Of a stretch of 64,000 bases of DNA, positions 38,301 through 51,602 are shown piece after piece (within the stretch, counting starts at the first letter, position 1; every line of letters begins with the position of its first letter). The notes beneath the pieces were generated by a model that was not told the DNA's origin, made no database searches, and was given only the letters and a program-made list of their open reading frames with translations. Both the position numbers and the translations under genes were made by a program. The DNA is from Embiotoca jacksoni (lineage: Eukaryota > Chordata > Actinopteri > Embiotocidae), in NCBI GenBank assembly GCA_022577435.1, contig JAKOON010000015.1, forward strand, positions 11,854,830-11,918,829. The letters run 5' to 3'.

Positions 38301-38585
38301 ATGTTAATTTGGGGGATCTTAAAATTGACAACAAAATAATATGTGAGCTCTGTAGATATTTAGGTTCTTTCACTGAATCTCAGCGAGAACTAACAACAGG
38401 TTGTTTTGAGTCAACTCTCTCTAATTTTGATGGGTCCGAAAAAAAAAACAGGGCTGTGAGTCATTGTTGTTGTGCCAACTGTTACATTTGTATAGCACCC
38501 TATAAACAAGTTTGTACAACATTTTGTACAACCTGTGAAGCAGAGCGAAATACAAAAACAGGTCATATACAGCCATATATTTTTG

Positions 38586-38631
38586 ACAGAACAGTTAAAG
38601 AAGGGTTTAATCCCTTCTTTAACTGTTCTGT
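38586..38631. repeat. Perfect 20-bp inverted repeat with 6-base loop
   Basis: ACAGAACAGTTAAAGAAGGG (38586-38605) is followed by a 6-base loop and its exact reverse complement (38612-38631). No mismatch is present. It is not part of a recognised element. Confidence 0.95.
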
Positions 38632-41600
38632 TTGTGGTTTCTCAGTTTAAAGATTCAAAACTGTTGTTTTGTCTGCATTTCTTGCAACAACTTATTTAAT
38701 CTGCTTTGGAACAAGATTTTTTTTTCAATTGTGTTACTGTCTGTAAGAAGTTATTTTTTTTAAATAATTTTCTGTTGCCTTTAACCCTTGTTATTTTGAC
38801 TGTAGTATTTCTTGTCTAGATGGCATTATTATCATCAGGCTAATGTTATATCTAAGGAAAAGGCTATCTGTATTTTTGAGTACTCTCCTTGATGTAAGAC
38901 CTTAATCAAACGGTTGCTATAGCAACAAATAGGTAATCTTTTCATTTCACGCAATTAACCTCACTTCCCTGTGTCTGTGTGTGTTTTTGTGTTCAGTGGC
39001 CAGATCAATGAGTGCCCTCATTGCACTCTCTTCCTGTTGTTCAGCAGCCAGCAGTTTTCTGTCCACCTTTGCTAATAGACACAAGAGTACTAAAATCCCT
39101 CTTTAATACACACACGCACAAGAAGCACGAACACACCACGGTCACAATATAGATGGCTTTGATAGCCATCATAATTACATGGCAATCTTCATCCACGTTG
39201 TATCTATCACAGCTGGGGCAGGTGGCAGAGACTCTGTGTATCTAATTGCTTGCTTGGCTGCAGATGGGATCGTCCCTCCCTCCCTTGAGTCGCTCAATGC
39301 AGCCCACCTGCTCTCACTGCTGCCCATGGACGCTAATGAAGTTATACCACCCCTCATTCAAGCTCTTAAAAGCTGCAGCAGCCACCCTGATGGCAGGCCA
39401 AAGTGCTCCCCATTGCTTTCCCTTTGCCCTCTGTTGCCTCGGTAAACAGCCTGTCATTTCACGTCAGCCAATGGAGTCACTGCTACTGTGCCTCAACTGT
39501 GTCTATACTGCTCATGGACTCACATCTCTGTCTGCCTGGTTCTTTTTTGTCTTTGTGTTATAGACCTATCACTCATTCTTCCTATTGTCTCTCTTCTTTT
39601 TTCGTAATATTAGTTCCAATGATATTGCATTCTGCTTTATTTATGTCAGTTTTCAGAGTTTATTTGTTTAGGGATGCATACAGAATCTCTCTCTCTCTCT
39701 CTCTCAGTGGGACTGCTGCAGTACACTGCTGGCTCGTGTCCCCTGACGCCTGTCTACACTGTTGTGTCAGCTGTTAAGTGTATGAGGCTTTTGCTGTATT
39801 TGGTTATCAGTGTGTTACAGTGTTTGTTGGTTCTGTGTTGGATCCTTGATGAGCCACAGTGTGGGAATAGTATGTGCATTCTTATTCAAGTCGCCTTCTG
39901 TTGTTACATCTGCATGTTTCTTTTCAGTATGTGGAGGATGTTGAGAGCTCCCTGAATACCTATTTGAATAATACATATTATGTCTCAAGAGTTTCAAAAT
40001 CTGCCTTAACTTAGCAGCTTTAATGCAAGAGAGCTCTGTGAGGAATCATTCAGCACTGTGAACCCACACCCAAAAGGCTCTCTGCAGGGAAGCTGCCATA
40101 TAATCCTGCGATGTTAGGTAATGCACTGCAGGGAAACACAGATGCTGTTACTACATTTCGATCTTCAGGTGTCCTGGTTGTCTTGAATAGATTTAATATA
40201 GAGATGAGTTTCTAAAGATGTGACTGATTGAACTATTACAAGGAACAAGATAAAAATGTGTTTATACAGCGATGCTGCTCTCATCTTGTCTGCAGGAAAT
40301 TTTACTCATCGTAAACGATGACAACGTCCCCAGACTTGCTTGCTTTTTTTTAAAATTGCAATCACTACTGCACATGTTCACGTGTTTTTCCACACTGCCT
40401 CACAGACAGCTCCTGAAAAAGCCTGTTAATGGATGTCCGATTTTTGAGTCCATTAGTTTTATAATCTATGGCTCGTACTTTACCTATCTGTCTTCCACAT
40501 TACAGAGCCTTATTGTGCTCTTTGGAGATGTTGCAGGAGAGAGGATGTATGCACCATTGCCCATGACATATAGAGCTCTTAATGAACTGTAGCCCCTTTC
40601 CAGTTCATTACCTTGACCTATGTAGCACTAACTAACCAGAGGTTGGATTTAGCTGCATCAGCTCACGGAGGTAGGTTTGCTTTTATCACAGAACTAATCC
40701 ATGAAGTAAAGAGACATATATTTGTCTCTGCAATGCATTTTTAAATGAATGAGATTTAAATGAACCGTAAATTAAATAAGTCTGTATCATTGCGCAGTTA
40801 ATGATAGGAGAGCCAGACCTATTGCAATCTCTTGCTCAGGCCACGTGGCATTTTATTCTCGATTAGATCTGTAGCTGCCCCATTGAATGGGTAACAGAGC
40901 ACGCCAGGAATAATGTTACACTATGCATGCAAGGCTTTCAAGATAAACTGCTACAAAAAAACTATTTAGTGTTTACTGAATCTTAGAGTCTGAGGTATTT
41001 TATCTGCTGTTACCGTGTTAAGTCAGGTGATGTAAATCAAATATGCATTCTATAGACCACTCTGTGTTTTGAAAGTGTGGATTTTCCTTAAGGTGCTGAT
41101 GTAGAGGGTTTCTTTATTTTCCCACCATGCCAAAAGCTCCAAACAGGAGCTTGGGATTGTTGAAAAGGCTTAAGTAACATTTGTGGCTAAAAGGTGAGCT
41201 GGTTTGCATACATATTAATGTGATAGTTTGTGTATGAGCCAATGCTTGTACCCATGAATATGTGCATTTGTTGGGATCTCTACATAGTAAGCTACAGTAT
41301 ATTAATGAACACCTATGCCTGCATAGTATCCAAGTATTTGGAACACAAGACCATGAATACAAGTTTTTTTTATAGCGAGTGTCATGGTGGTGGTAATATG
41401 CATGAGGTTTCTAGAGTCCATGGCTTTTGATTTGGGTGAATGTTCCTCCTGCATCTCCTGAGCTCAGTGTTTCTCTTCTTCAATTTCTCTCTCACACACT
41501 AAAGCTGACGTCATTTTCTATTTTGGGAAACTCGATCTTGTCAGCCAGCACTCAGTCTGCCCCTATGATATTGAAAAGTGCATCAGTCTGATGTAGAAGA

Positions 41601-43264
41601 TCTTTAATGTCATTCACTAAGGACCGTAGCGGTATTTCAAAGAGGACTGTGAAGTACTGAGAGCAAGAAAAATAAACTAATTTTATATCATCTTACAGAT
41701 AAAGTGGACAAGAAAAGAAAACAGAACTTGCTGAGCTCAGTACAGTCAGAGGTTTTGCTGCTACACTTCACAATCACACTTAAAGCCTGTACTTTTATCC
41801 TAGAAATTCCACCACAAAGTGTTTCTTTAACATTTCCCTGAATTTTCAGTATTTAACACTTTATTATGATTTGTATTCACCTCCATGATCACTCTATGTA
41901 TGGTGTAAGAAAGAAGAAAACCAAGATATCCATCCAAAAGTACTTGTATTCTGTACTTGCATGTAGAATAATACTGTAATGCAGTAGTTCTCAAAACTTC
42001 TCTGTATGCCCCTCTTATGAAACTCCCCTTCATTCATGAATCCCACCCTTGTGTAATTTCATGTTTATCAGTCTTTAACAATATTAGCAGAACTACTGGC
42101 AAAGCTGAATTTAACTGGAAAAAATAGAATCACACTGCCAAGAGAACCTTGCTCGCACAAAAGCACTCCGTCTACTCAAACCATTTTCATTCAACTCTAA
42201 TGTTTCTCCACTTTTTCCTCTCCTCTTCCTCCCTGTGTCAACTGTAACGTGACAGGGCTCTGGTTAAATGGTAATAGACTTTTTTTCTGTCGATAAAAAA
42301 AAGGCAAGTTATACAGAACCAGCCATTTAAAATGCTCTTGTGTTATGTTTACACTGACATTACAGAAAGAGAGAACTGTAATCTAATCTGTCATTCTGCA
42401 GAGGATCTTCTCTGTTATATGCTCGTTCCCTTGGGAGGTGGCTATCTCCAATTAATACATTTCAAATGGTTCTTAGAAGAGAAAGTTACCATATAACTTT
42501 ACTCTGCATGTGGATGGTAATATTTTTACTTTCCCCAGACACGATAAGAAAATAACAACAAATCCTTAGATAGGCCTCCATTTTGAGGGTTTATTAACCT
42601 CATTGTTAACCTCTTGTTGCTGTATGCTCTGTAAAGAGAACTGTACTGCACAGAGTGAACCAAAGTATGAGTGTTAATTTCCCTGGGCCCAAAATGTGTT
42701 TTTTTTTCTACATTATTTCATGTTGTATCGGATAACACATGGCTCCATGTTCCCGGTTTTTTTAGGGGTCTACCAGCACACTTAAATAAAACATTGGGTG
42801 TCAAATGTGCCAGCTGTTACTAGCCTTTTATTATTCATAGCTTCAGCCTAAAGTACACAAAATCAGGCTCATTGGAAAAAACTATTGTGCTATTTCCTTG
42901 AGGTAAACAGTGAATGTTGAGTTCCAAATAAGACTGCGCTTCTCTGTCTTTCTGTTTTACTTTCCCTATAGATGGGCTTGTATATGACACACTTTTCTTG
43001 ATCTTTCAGTCAGAGCATCTCTGTCATTCAGAAACACGTGTCCATCCATCTGTCACACAATAGTCGACCCAATTTTTTTATAAAACCTTGTGATGTTTTC
43101 ATGCCAACATTTCCCAAATCCCATCCAAGTGGATAGTGTAATGCTGTAAACATCTGCAGCGGAAATGGAACTTGCTTATACATGCACTATAGAGGACAGA
43201 GCATCATACACGTTTAGTTACTGTTTTGTTTTTCTAAACTCTTTGTGGTGAAAAGTAACTAAGT

Positions 43265-43380
43265 AATGATAATAAGAATAATAAACTTGATTTGTATAGC
43301 ACCTTTCATACAAGAATTGCAGCTCAAAGTGCTTCACAGCAGAAGAATTACATGCAGTGTTTCGCATAAAAACAGATATA
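43265..43380 (-). mobile_element. LINE 3' tail (L2/CR1-like), minus strand
   Basis: Read in complement, the segment is AGCACTTTGAGCTGCAATTC, then TTGTATGAAAGGTGCTATAC, then AAATCAAGTTTATTATTCTT. This is the common fish LINE 3' end with the T-rich (TTATTA)n tail. No coding part is attached. Confidence 0.55.
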
Positions 43381-43429
43381 AAGGAACAATTAAAAATATA
43401 GAAAAGAAATGAGATAAAACAGATAAGAT

Positions 43430-43467
43430 GCATAAGAAACAGATAAAAGCATAAGAAACAGATAAAA
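43430..43467. repeat. Two tandem 19-bp units
   Basis: GCATAAGAAACAGATAAAA occurs twice back to back (43430-43448 and 43449-43467), in an A-rich tract next to the LINE tail. Confidence 0.85.
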
Positions 43468-46450
43468 CGTATTATAAGGAATACAAGTGGAAAATATAAA
43501 ATTGAGCAAGAAGCGATTGCTTGACAAGAAGCAATATGACCACCAGCAATGCAGTTTGAACAGATAATCCTACTTTCTCCGTGAATTTGTGCATGACAGT
43601 GTATGTGCTTTGTTTAAACTGCAGGGTGCTCATATCGCTATGTCTCAAAAATCCTACAGCATTTATTCTTCTGGACTAAAATAAATAATCTCATTGTCAC
43701 AAGAAGTATATAATTCCCAGTCTGAACTACACTGATTTGTGCTATGCGTGTGTGTTTATGCACAGCTTACAAGAGGCTAAAGTTTTAATGGGTGCTAAGT
43801 GATATAAACAGATGTACTGTTTACAGAGAAAGGATGTGTGTGTGTAAAAAAGAGGTGAAAGGACTGAATGTGGCCGTAGAGAGCCCAGGAAATATTGTTT
43901 ACTAAGGCAAGATGCCAACAAGGGCAGTGTCAACCCTCATGACTGTTGCACCAGAGTTAGAGTGCATTTGTGCTTGTGTGTCCGTATCCACAACTACACA
44001 ATGCTTTTCAAAGCTTCACTTGTGTGTGACTCTACTTGGGAAAAACAAATAGACCTCTGTGACAGATATTATAATTTGCTGGTATAAGTACAAAACACAT
44101 AAGACAGAAACCACACCGGCTTGTAACAGGATCCTCTCTGGAGACTTCCAACTAAACTGGTAACAGAGATGCATGTGGTATACATGCATGTAAAAAAACC
44201 ACAAGTACACAATTTGAACAAGTATTCTATAACTTTTTTCCATTTTACGTAACTGTATGACTATAGTTATTGTTAGATATCAAATAAGCAGCATATAATG
44301 CATTATCATAAAGTCAAATAACAACTCTATATATATATATAAACTAGATAATTAGCTTTGCCTAAAACAACTGCTGCACACATGCAGGGACATTAATACA
44401 TCAGTTCTAATTGTCCAGTGACATACAGAGATTACGGCCTGAGGGTGTCAGTCAACTACTTTTACTTTTGATACCTACACTACTTCTTATGTCAGGGTAT
44501 TGCACCTTCAACTGATGTAAAACATCCGGAGTCTTATTCCACCACTGAAAATGAGCACTGCTGTGAAGCAGCATGGAAAGTGAATTCCCATGCTGGTAAT
44601 GAAGTAACGGTGAAAAGGTCAGAAGTTTTATTTTATTTTTAAAAAACATCAAAAACATATTCAGTCATTATTTCATTGTTCATATGTTCTCCTACTGTTA
44701 AAGGTCATGCATATTTATTCATCAACAATATTAGGTAACATCTCAGAGGACTGTTTGTTAAATGGAGCACTGCTCCGATGGGACCTGTCAGTACAGGTGA
44801 ACTGAGACCACCAGGTGAACACAAAAGTCCTTTTAAAGGTTTTCTACAACAGAAAAAAAAAAACGTTTTCCAAATTGTTCTTGAACTCTTGTGTGAACGT
44901 GAATCGGGTCCCCAGTGGAGGTTTCTGCTTGTTCTTCCATTGGCTCTAATGTGGCTTTGGCCTTGTATTGTTATTTTTCTTTATCACATCATTGTTGCTA
45001 TGGGGTGGGCTTGTGTGGCTCTATTGTTCTCTGAGACTCTGTTAAAGGAAACTTTCTATATGCATTCATCCCATCGTGTTTGAACTTCCTTCCTGCCATT
45101 CACTCTTGATGTCATTGTTGCTATTTTTAAGAGCACATCTCTAACCGTTATCGTTGTGTAACTGACAAGAAATCTGTAAATGCTGTGAGCCTGAATTTTT
45201 GGGGATTGTGCATCACGGGGTTTAATACTTCAATGAGGAGTTCAGTAACTTGTCTTTACAAAAACTAAAATAGAAAACCAAGTAAAGGGAGGGAAAAACC
45301 AAGAAAAATGAAACAGGTACTATTGATATAGTTGTGAAGAACAATGTGTGATTAAAAAAAAAACATGACTTATTTTTACGTACAGCTTTTGGGGAATTTT
45401 GGATGACCTAAAGAGTGAACTGAAAAGTATCTGACCGCAAATGACATCTCTGCCCCTCTTTATTCGCAGCTCAGTGCTCTGACTAATGGACACATGTTGG
45501 ATTAAGTGAAATCCAGTATCATGTTGCTGAAAAACTACAACATGTACTTTATTCACCTACAGATAGCATGCTATTATCTGGGCACTGTGTTTGTACAAGT
45601 AGCTGTGATCAAATCATAAAAACATCATAAATCTGGTGCCCTGGTGATTTGCTGGCAGTCACACAGTAATTACAAGTAAAGTTAGGGATTTTTAGCATGA
45701 ACGGAAGATGTAACTAAAAAGTTTACCATCAATAGTCCACATAATCCACATAAAGGAAAAGAAAATTGAAGAAGAAAGAGAGAAAATTCAAATGCATAGA
45801 TGTTAATGCTAACATGTAACTTTTTGCTGCTAAATGCGTTCCTGGTGATATGAAATAAATATTTCACCAGAAAGGCCTCAATTTATCTGCCTCTTAGATG
45901 AGAAACAATGATGTTAGGAAAATGTGTCTCAAAGTCCTTTTCATTGGCAGTTTGTGTTGTAGAATACATAAAAGGGATTGAGATTCATACATGACTAACG
46001 TATTGAGGCATACAGTATGATGCCCTGACCATGAAGGAAGAGACGAGCGCAAATAACCCCGGCGTGACGCATGATGTTCTGCATTGCATAATGTCACGCA
46101 TGATTCCAGAGGGCTGCTGTGCAAAAAAAAAAAAGTCTTTCAGTCACGTTGAGTGCGATAAAGGTTTGAAAGGCTGCTTCCAAAATGTCAAACGTCCCTT
46201 TTTATTCATAATGATGTTATGAGTAAAATATTAGATGATGCGCTTGGATTCTAGTCATTGAAGCATGAAGTTGCATGTGGAGAGGATCTGGAAGAAAATC
46301 CTATTGTTTTTGAGGTAGTTCTTATCTCATTTCAGTCCAGTGAATGCAGCAATTAACGATTATGTGCACAGACTTCCCCCTCACCGGAGTTGGAGGTAGA
46401 TCTCACCAGAGGCAGCTCTGTGAAGGCTCTATAATTGAATAAAGAAGAAT

Positions 46451-46490
46451 GTGCGTGTGTGTGTGTGTGTGTGTGTGCTTGCGTGTGTGT
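46451..46490. repeat. (TG)n microsatellite, imperfect
   Basis: TG run with CG and CT interruptions near its ends. Confidence 0.9.
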
Positions 46491-47271
46491 CTCTTTCTTT
46501 GCGAGGCAATGGAACTGAGTGTTCCAATATACTGTGAGGAAATCTGAGCTTTAGGGAACTAATGCCTTTACTTAATTACAGTATATCAAACATTTCTTGA
46601 TGTAGAATGGAAAGTAAATGTTTGCGATCAAGAATAAATTCAACAAATGTGTATGGGATCTACTAGAAAACACAATATATTGTATACTATATATATATAC
46701 TTTTGGGCATTTTGTGGCTTTATTTATTTTAGATCATTGACAGGAAATGAGGGAAGAGAAAGGTGAGGAGGAACATACCATCAGCAGTGTTGACAGGCTG
46801 ACCCTTTAAAAGAAGTAAATCTGCCTCTATCAGTAACATCTTGAATTGCAAAACATCTCTTTCCTTTTTCAAAAAAAAGGTTGCTCATTTAAGAACCTAT
46901 AAAAAAAAAAAAATCAGCTTTAGTTTGTTTTTCTGACCCTACATGGACATTATGAATCAGTCTGCCAGATTGTTCAGGATTCACTGTGGATGTGTTGAAG
47001 TGTTTATGGTGCTGAAGCTTTATTAAAGGGCCTTATACGCTCTGATTCTGCTGGTTTGTTTTGTTCTGAGGGCTCCAGTTTCTAAGATATCCTCTTACTT
47101 GAAACACATATCCTTCCATTACAACAACATAAGAGATAATTCCTCCATTGCCTTGAGTTTTATTGTCTGCCCAATTTATCAGAAGATCCAGATCCAGGCA
47201 ACCTTTAGCAAGTCAGCAAGTCATTAATCTCACACAGCCTTTTAATTGTCAGCCAGAACACTAGAGATGGC

Positions 47272-47273
<2 letters not shown>

Positions 47274-47350
<77 letters not shown>

Positions 47351-47378
47351 TGTATGTGTGTGTGTGTGTGTGTGTGTG
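47274..47378. repeat. (TG)n microsatellite, about 52 units with two TA variants
   Basis: Long TG run with TATG interruptions near 47343 and 47353. Confidence 0.97.
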
Positions 47379-48014
47379 GGCGAGGAGGGGGGTGCCATGC
47401 TCTGTTTACGGTGTGTTCAGTGCTAGCAAAAAGAGCACGCATGCACACGCAACATACAGAAGTTTACTGCATGCTGCCCCCACAAAGGAAGCCGGCTCAA
47501 CTGTGTGACCATCCATGAAAAAGATAAACAAAGCAGCTTGGCTTTATCACAGCGGCTGTAATTGGATGACATCCAGCATAAACATATGGGTTTGGCTTTC
47601 ATCTTGTCAATTTCATATGGTGCGGTGACATAGGCTGTCGAAGATATAACGAGCCTTCTGCTCTCTGTGTTTATTATTGAAAATAGCCTTCAGCAACGAG
47701 GGTGACGATCAGCTTTCATCTTAACCTTGACATTTTTTTAAGTAATTTAAAAAAAAACCTGCACCTCAAAGGTATACGCAATGCTTCACTGTGGGATTAG
47801 TCATGTAACTGCATGTTTGCTGTAAATAATCCTCTTGACTGACAGTTCTTTTGTAAGTGTTCAAACTACTTTTTCTTTAGTGTAGCAATGGCACGTTGAA
47901 ACACAAGCACACAGCTGGTCCTTCTTCAGACCTGCAGTAGAAATACCATTAAAGGATGAGAAATATCCTCTTCAGTTCCATCTGGTGGGTGACAGCTTCC
48001 TGCATACCTGCTAC

Positions 48015-49390
48015 TGTTATCTGATCATCAGATTGATTTGTTTTGTCTAACTGAAATCTGGTTGCAGCAGGAAGAATGTGGCGGGCTAAATAAATCAACT
48101 GTCTCGTTATATTATTCGTCACATTCGTTGAAGTGCGGGGCGAAGAGGAATGACAGCAAACTTTCCCTGAAGTTAGTTTATCAACCTAAACTAGACTTAA
48201 TAGACCTAAACAAAAACAAAAAAACAGTTAATTTTGTCATTATTTAAACTTACTACCTTTTAATTTTCTACTTTTATTCATTTTGTGTTTATTTGATTTT
48301 GTTCTTAGCGCAGATAAAGTCATTATAGTGTGGACCTTCAACTTTCATGTGAATGATGACAAAGATAGCCTCAACACTGCATTTATTTTATTGTCAGACT
48401 CCAGTTGCTTCTCACAAAATGTAAATAAACCCATTTACTGTTTTAATGATGCCCTTGATCTGACATGTGGCTTTAAACTGAACCGTCAGAAAACATCCTG
48501 TCCTGAAAAAGTAGTCCATGAATTGGTTACTTTGATCCTGAACTATTGTAATTCTTTATTATCAGTATGTCCCAGTAACTCTCTGAAAAGCTTGCTGTTG
48601 ATCCAAAATGCTGCAGAGAGAGTACTGACAGGATATTTCTCCTATTTTAGTTTCTCTTTATCAACCTTCTGTAAAATCAAGAATGGAACTCAAATCCCTC
48701 CTCTGGGCATACAAAGCCCTTAGTGACCAACCTCCGTCAGATCTTAAAGACCTTATAGTACCCGGTCATCCTAATAGAGCACTTCACTCTCAGAGTGCAG
48801 GCGTGCTTGTGGTTCATAGATTTCCTAAAAGTTGAACGAGAGGCAGAGCCTTTAGCTATCAGCCTCCTCCCCTTTGGAGCAGCTCCCTGTTTGGGTTCAG
48901 GAAACAGATACACTCTCTGATTTTAAGATTAATCCTTAAACTTTTCTTTTTGAAAAAGCTTATAGTTAGGGCCCTAAATCATCTCAGTTATGTTGCACTC
49001 TCCTCTGCTGTCCTCTCTTTCACTGCATTCATATGCCACAAATGCATGTCATTACCTTTGGTCCTCTCTCTACCTTATGTACTTTTTATTCTCTGTCCTC
49101 TCTCCCTGCACTTTTCTGCAGGTATCTCTAAAACTCTGGAGCCACATGTTTCAAATTTGTGGTTACTGATCCCTTCAACCTGCCCAATGTTTATTGTTTA
49201 TTGCTTCTCAGGCTCATCATTTCTTTCTCTGCTCTCCCGTGTCCAACTCATGGTCGAGGCAGACAGCTGCACAACTCTGAGCCTGGTTCTGTTGGAATTT
49301 TCTTTCTGTTGAAGGGAGTTTTTCCTCCTCATTGTTGCCAAGTGCTGCTCATGTGGGTGTCTCGCTATAATATTGCAAGGTCTTGAATTG
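48015..49390 (+). mobile_element. L2-clade LINE fragment: endonuclease piece joined to RT C-terminus and 3' UTR
   Basis: Translation gives endonuclease-like blocks DHQIDLFCLTEIWLQQEE (about 48023-48076) and VIIVWTFNFHVNDDKDSL (about 48321-48374), where the family's GDFN motif has become WTFN. Then comes CFNDALDLTCGFKLN. Directly after, near 48485, the sequence jumps to the extreme C-terminal part of the polymerase ORF (ILNYCNSLLSVCP, NSLKSLLLIQNAAERVLTG). Most of the reverse transcriptase is therefore deleted. Broken C-terminal coding continues to about 48960. The 3' UTR follows (GAGCCTGGTTCTGTTGG near 49279) and merges into the TTGAA array. Stops and frameshifts show it is dead. Confidence 0.85.
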
Positions 49391-49583
49391 AATTGAATTG
49401 AATTACTGAACTGAACTGAACTGAACTTAACTTAACTTAACTTAACTTAACTTAACTGAACTGAACTTGAATTGAATTGAATTGAATTGAATTGAATTGA
49501 ATTGAATTGAATTGAATTGAATTGAATTGAATTGAATTGAATTGAATTGAATTGAATCGAATTGAATCGAATTGAATTGAATT
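49383..49583 (+). repeat. Mosaic pentanucleotide array (TTGAA/CTGAA/CTTAA)n
   Basis: About 200 bp of five-base units sit directly on the L2 3' end. The order is a few TTGAA, then CTGAA units, then CTTAA units, then two CTGAA, then a long run of TTGAA with two TCGAA variants near the end. The L2 tail normally ends in short TTGAA repeats, so the array probably grew from it. Confidence 0.92.
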
Positions 49584-51602
49584 TGCACACTCTAGCCCAG
49601 TTTGAAAAGATAAGTGCTGAATCCTTAAAGGGAAAAAAAAATCAAAACTTAAAGTAGGACAGCATTGTGGGTGGCTCCCTGAAATGGCCGTGCATTGCAT
49701 GAATAAACAACTTAAATGGAGTGCTTTTCTAATATTTGTTTGCCATTTAGAATCATCTAATAAATAGTTTAATACATTTCTGCTGTGTCCCTTTTTTCAT
49801 AAAAATAATCAGTGACTTCCTCTGAAGGTCCAGCAGTGTGAAGTGATATTGTATTTGGTCATCAGCCCAGTTTATGATGTATTTCGTCAAACACCCAGCT
49901 ATTTTGCCAAGTTTGAACTCAAACCATAGAACCATTACTCAAGACAAGACATTTCAAAACATTTGATATCTTATGATACCATGGTGTTCCCAGCATTATC
50001 TCAACAAGGTGTTTTTTAAATATATGACTCAAAATAGATCTTGACCTGATGCTAAATCAAGATTTCAAATGTTTCCTGGATACTTGAATGTTTTTATTCA
50101 TGTTTCTTGGTGAGGAGTATTTTTCATTAGTCTATATCAAATCACACTACAACTTTTTAAAGCGCGTGGATTTTAAAATTTAAGTGCTTCTCAATATCAT
50201 CAAATGTTAATAAATATGCAACAATCCAATTTAAAGCTGAACATTCTCATTATTGTTTTTTAGTTTTCCTCACAAAAACATATTTCGGTTATTTCATCAG
50301 GACTATAGGTCTGCCTTCCCTTTCTTTCTTCCATCTCCATTTTCCTCTTTCTGTTTTATTTTACCCTCAACCCTCCTTCAGTCCGTCTTTTACTTTCTGC
50401 CACAGCCTGTCTGTTTTTTCTAAATAAATATCTCATCTTTCCTTTAATTTGAAATTTCACTCTAGAGGGAATGAATGTGCCCAAGAATAAATCTCAAATT
50501 AGCCTTCCTGTTGAATTACAGTTTACTATAGATGGCACATTCCTTCACACACCATTAGTTTGAAATACAGTTTAACTGGTAGGATTTATGCCTTTGCTGA
50601 GGAGTTCATTTTCATTCCACCGGAAATCTAAATAGAACAGGAAGGCTGCTAGTGGGGATGTGGTCATTTACCGACAGGTGCAAAAGGGTAGAAAAGCAAA
50701 GCTGTGGCCGGATGAGTTCCTCATGACATGAGAACACATACAGTTGACTTGATATATTGTTTTCTTTGCAACATTTATGGAGGGCAGTGTTTATGTTCTA
50801 AATGTATATGTGGGTTATTAATGTTATCAAAGCAAGAGAGTAAAAAAGGAGACATTTGTTTGGGTTTCTTTCTGCCACGGGCTGCAGCCCATCAAATACT
50901 TACCAAGAGACCTACACATGTTTGTTTGTTCATACACGTGTCAGTCAACACAAGAATTACGTCATCAACAGGGTTCAGGGGAAGGACGTTTAATGCGTCA
51001 CCACATAAATAGATGTTGATGTTTGAAAAAGTTAAAGCCGGTTTAAACATTAGTTTTGCATATGGTTGCAGTTACAGAGGTTGAGCTTTTGTAAATGCTG
51101 AAGTGGAAAGTTGGAGTCCTTATTTAGGATAAGTTTTCCCTTAAAACAATCAAACATCAGTCATGAAGAAAGAAAAAACACGTCTGAGCCAATGATGCTC
51201 CAGTTTTCCTGAATTACAGTAATCTGTGTTAAACTGTGGCACAGTCAGTTTGTTTTGATGTTGAAGGTTGTGCCTGTGTCATAGTGAAAGGGCATGAGGA
51301 GCTGAGCCTGGAGGGGGAGGGGGGGGCTCACTGGACCACTGTGAGACCAACAGAGCAGCGGGGCAGTTTCCTCTCTTACTGAGACATTATGGGTTCAGAC
51401 TTTTCTCAATATTAAATTGAGACACAACCCTCCCAAATGACCACAATGATTTGCATCTCCAGACACAAATTTGATCTAAAGATATAAACCGTGAGTCATG
51501 AGGCTGCATGGAGTGCTCTCTGTTTTGTTCTGCTTGTAGTCAGTGTAATCTTTTGTTCTTGTCTTTTAATATGACAATTGACACATTAAATTGTTTACTG
51601 AT

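Larger units (their letters stand above)
35301..48014. other. Gene desert, central part
   Basis: No coding exon is recognised. Besides the listed hairpin, LINE tail and microsatellites, there is a (CT)n run at about 39688-39706 and a short AT run at 44329-44342. GC-richer sequence at 39190-39450 has an open frame of unclear nature (see findings). Confidence 0.5.

Noticed and set aside
38309..38650. Cys-rich open frame of 113 codons
   Set aside because: It runs straight through the perfect hairpin and an A-run, and Cys spacing matches no zinc-binding family; more likely chance plus LINE-tail sequence.
44778..45083. Hydrophobic open frame of 101 codons
   Set aside because: It contains an A-run-encoded Lys tract, has no recognisable family, and its hydrophobic end probably reflects T-rich DNA. 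No splice or promoter context.
49452..49700. Repetitive SIQFN-type protein on minus
   Set aside because: It is a translation of the TTGAA array; a five-base repeat yields a five-residue periodic peptide with no stop.
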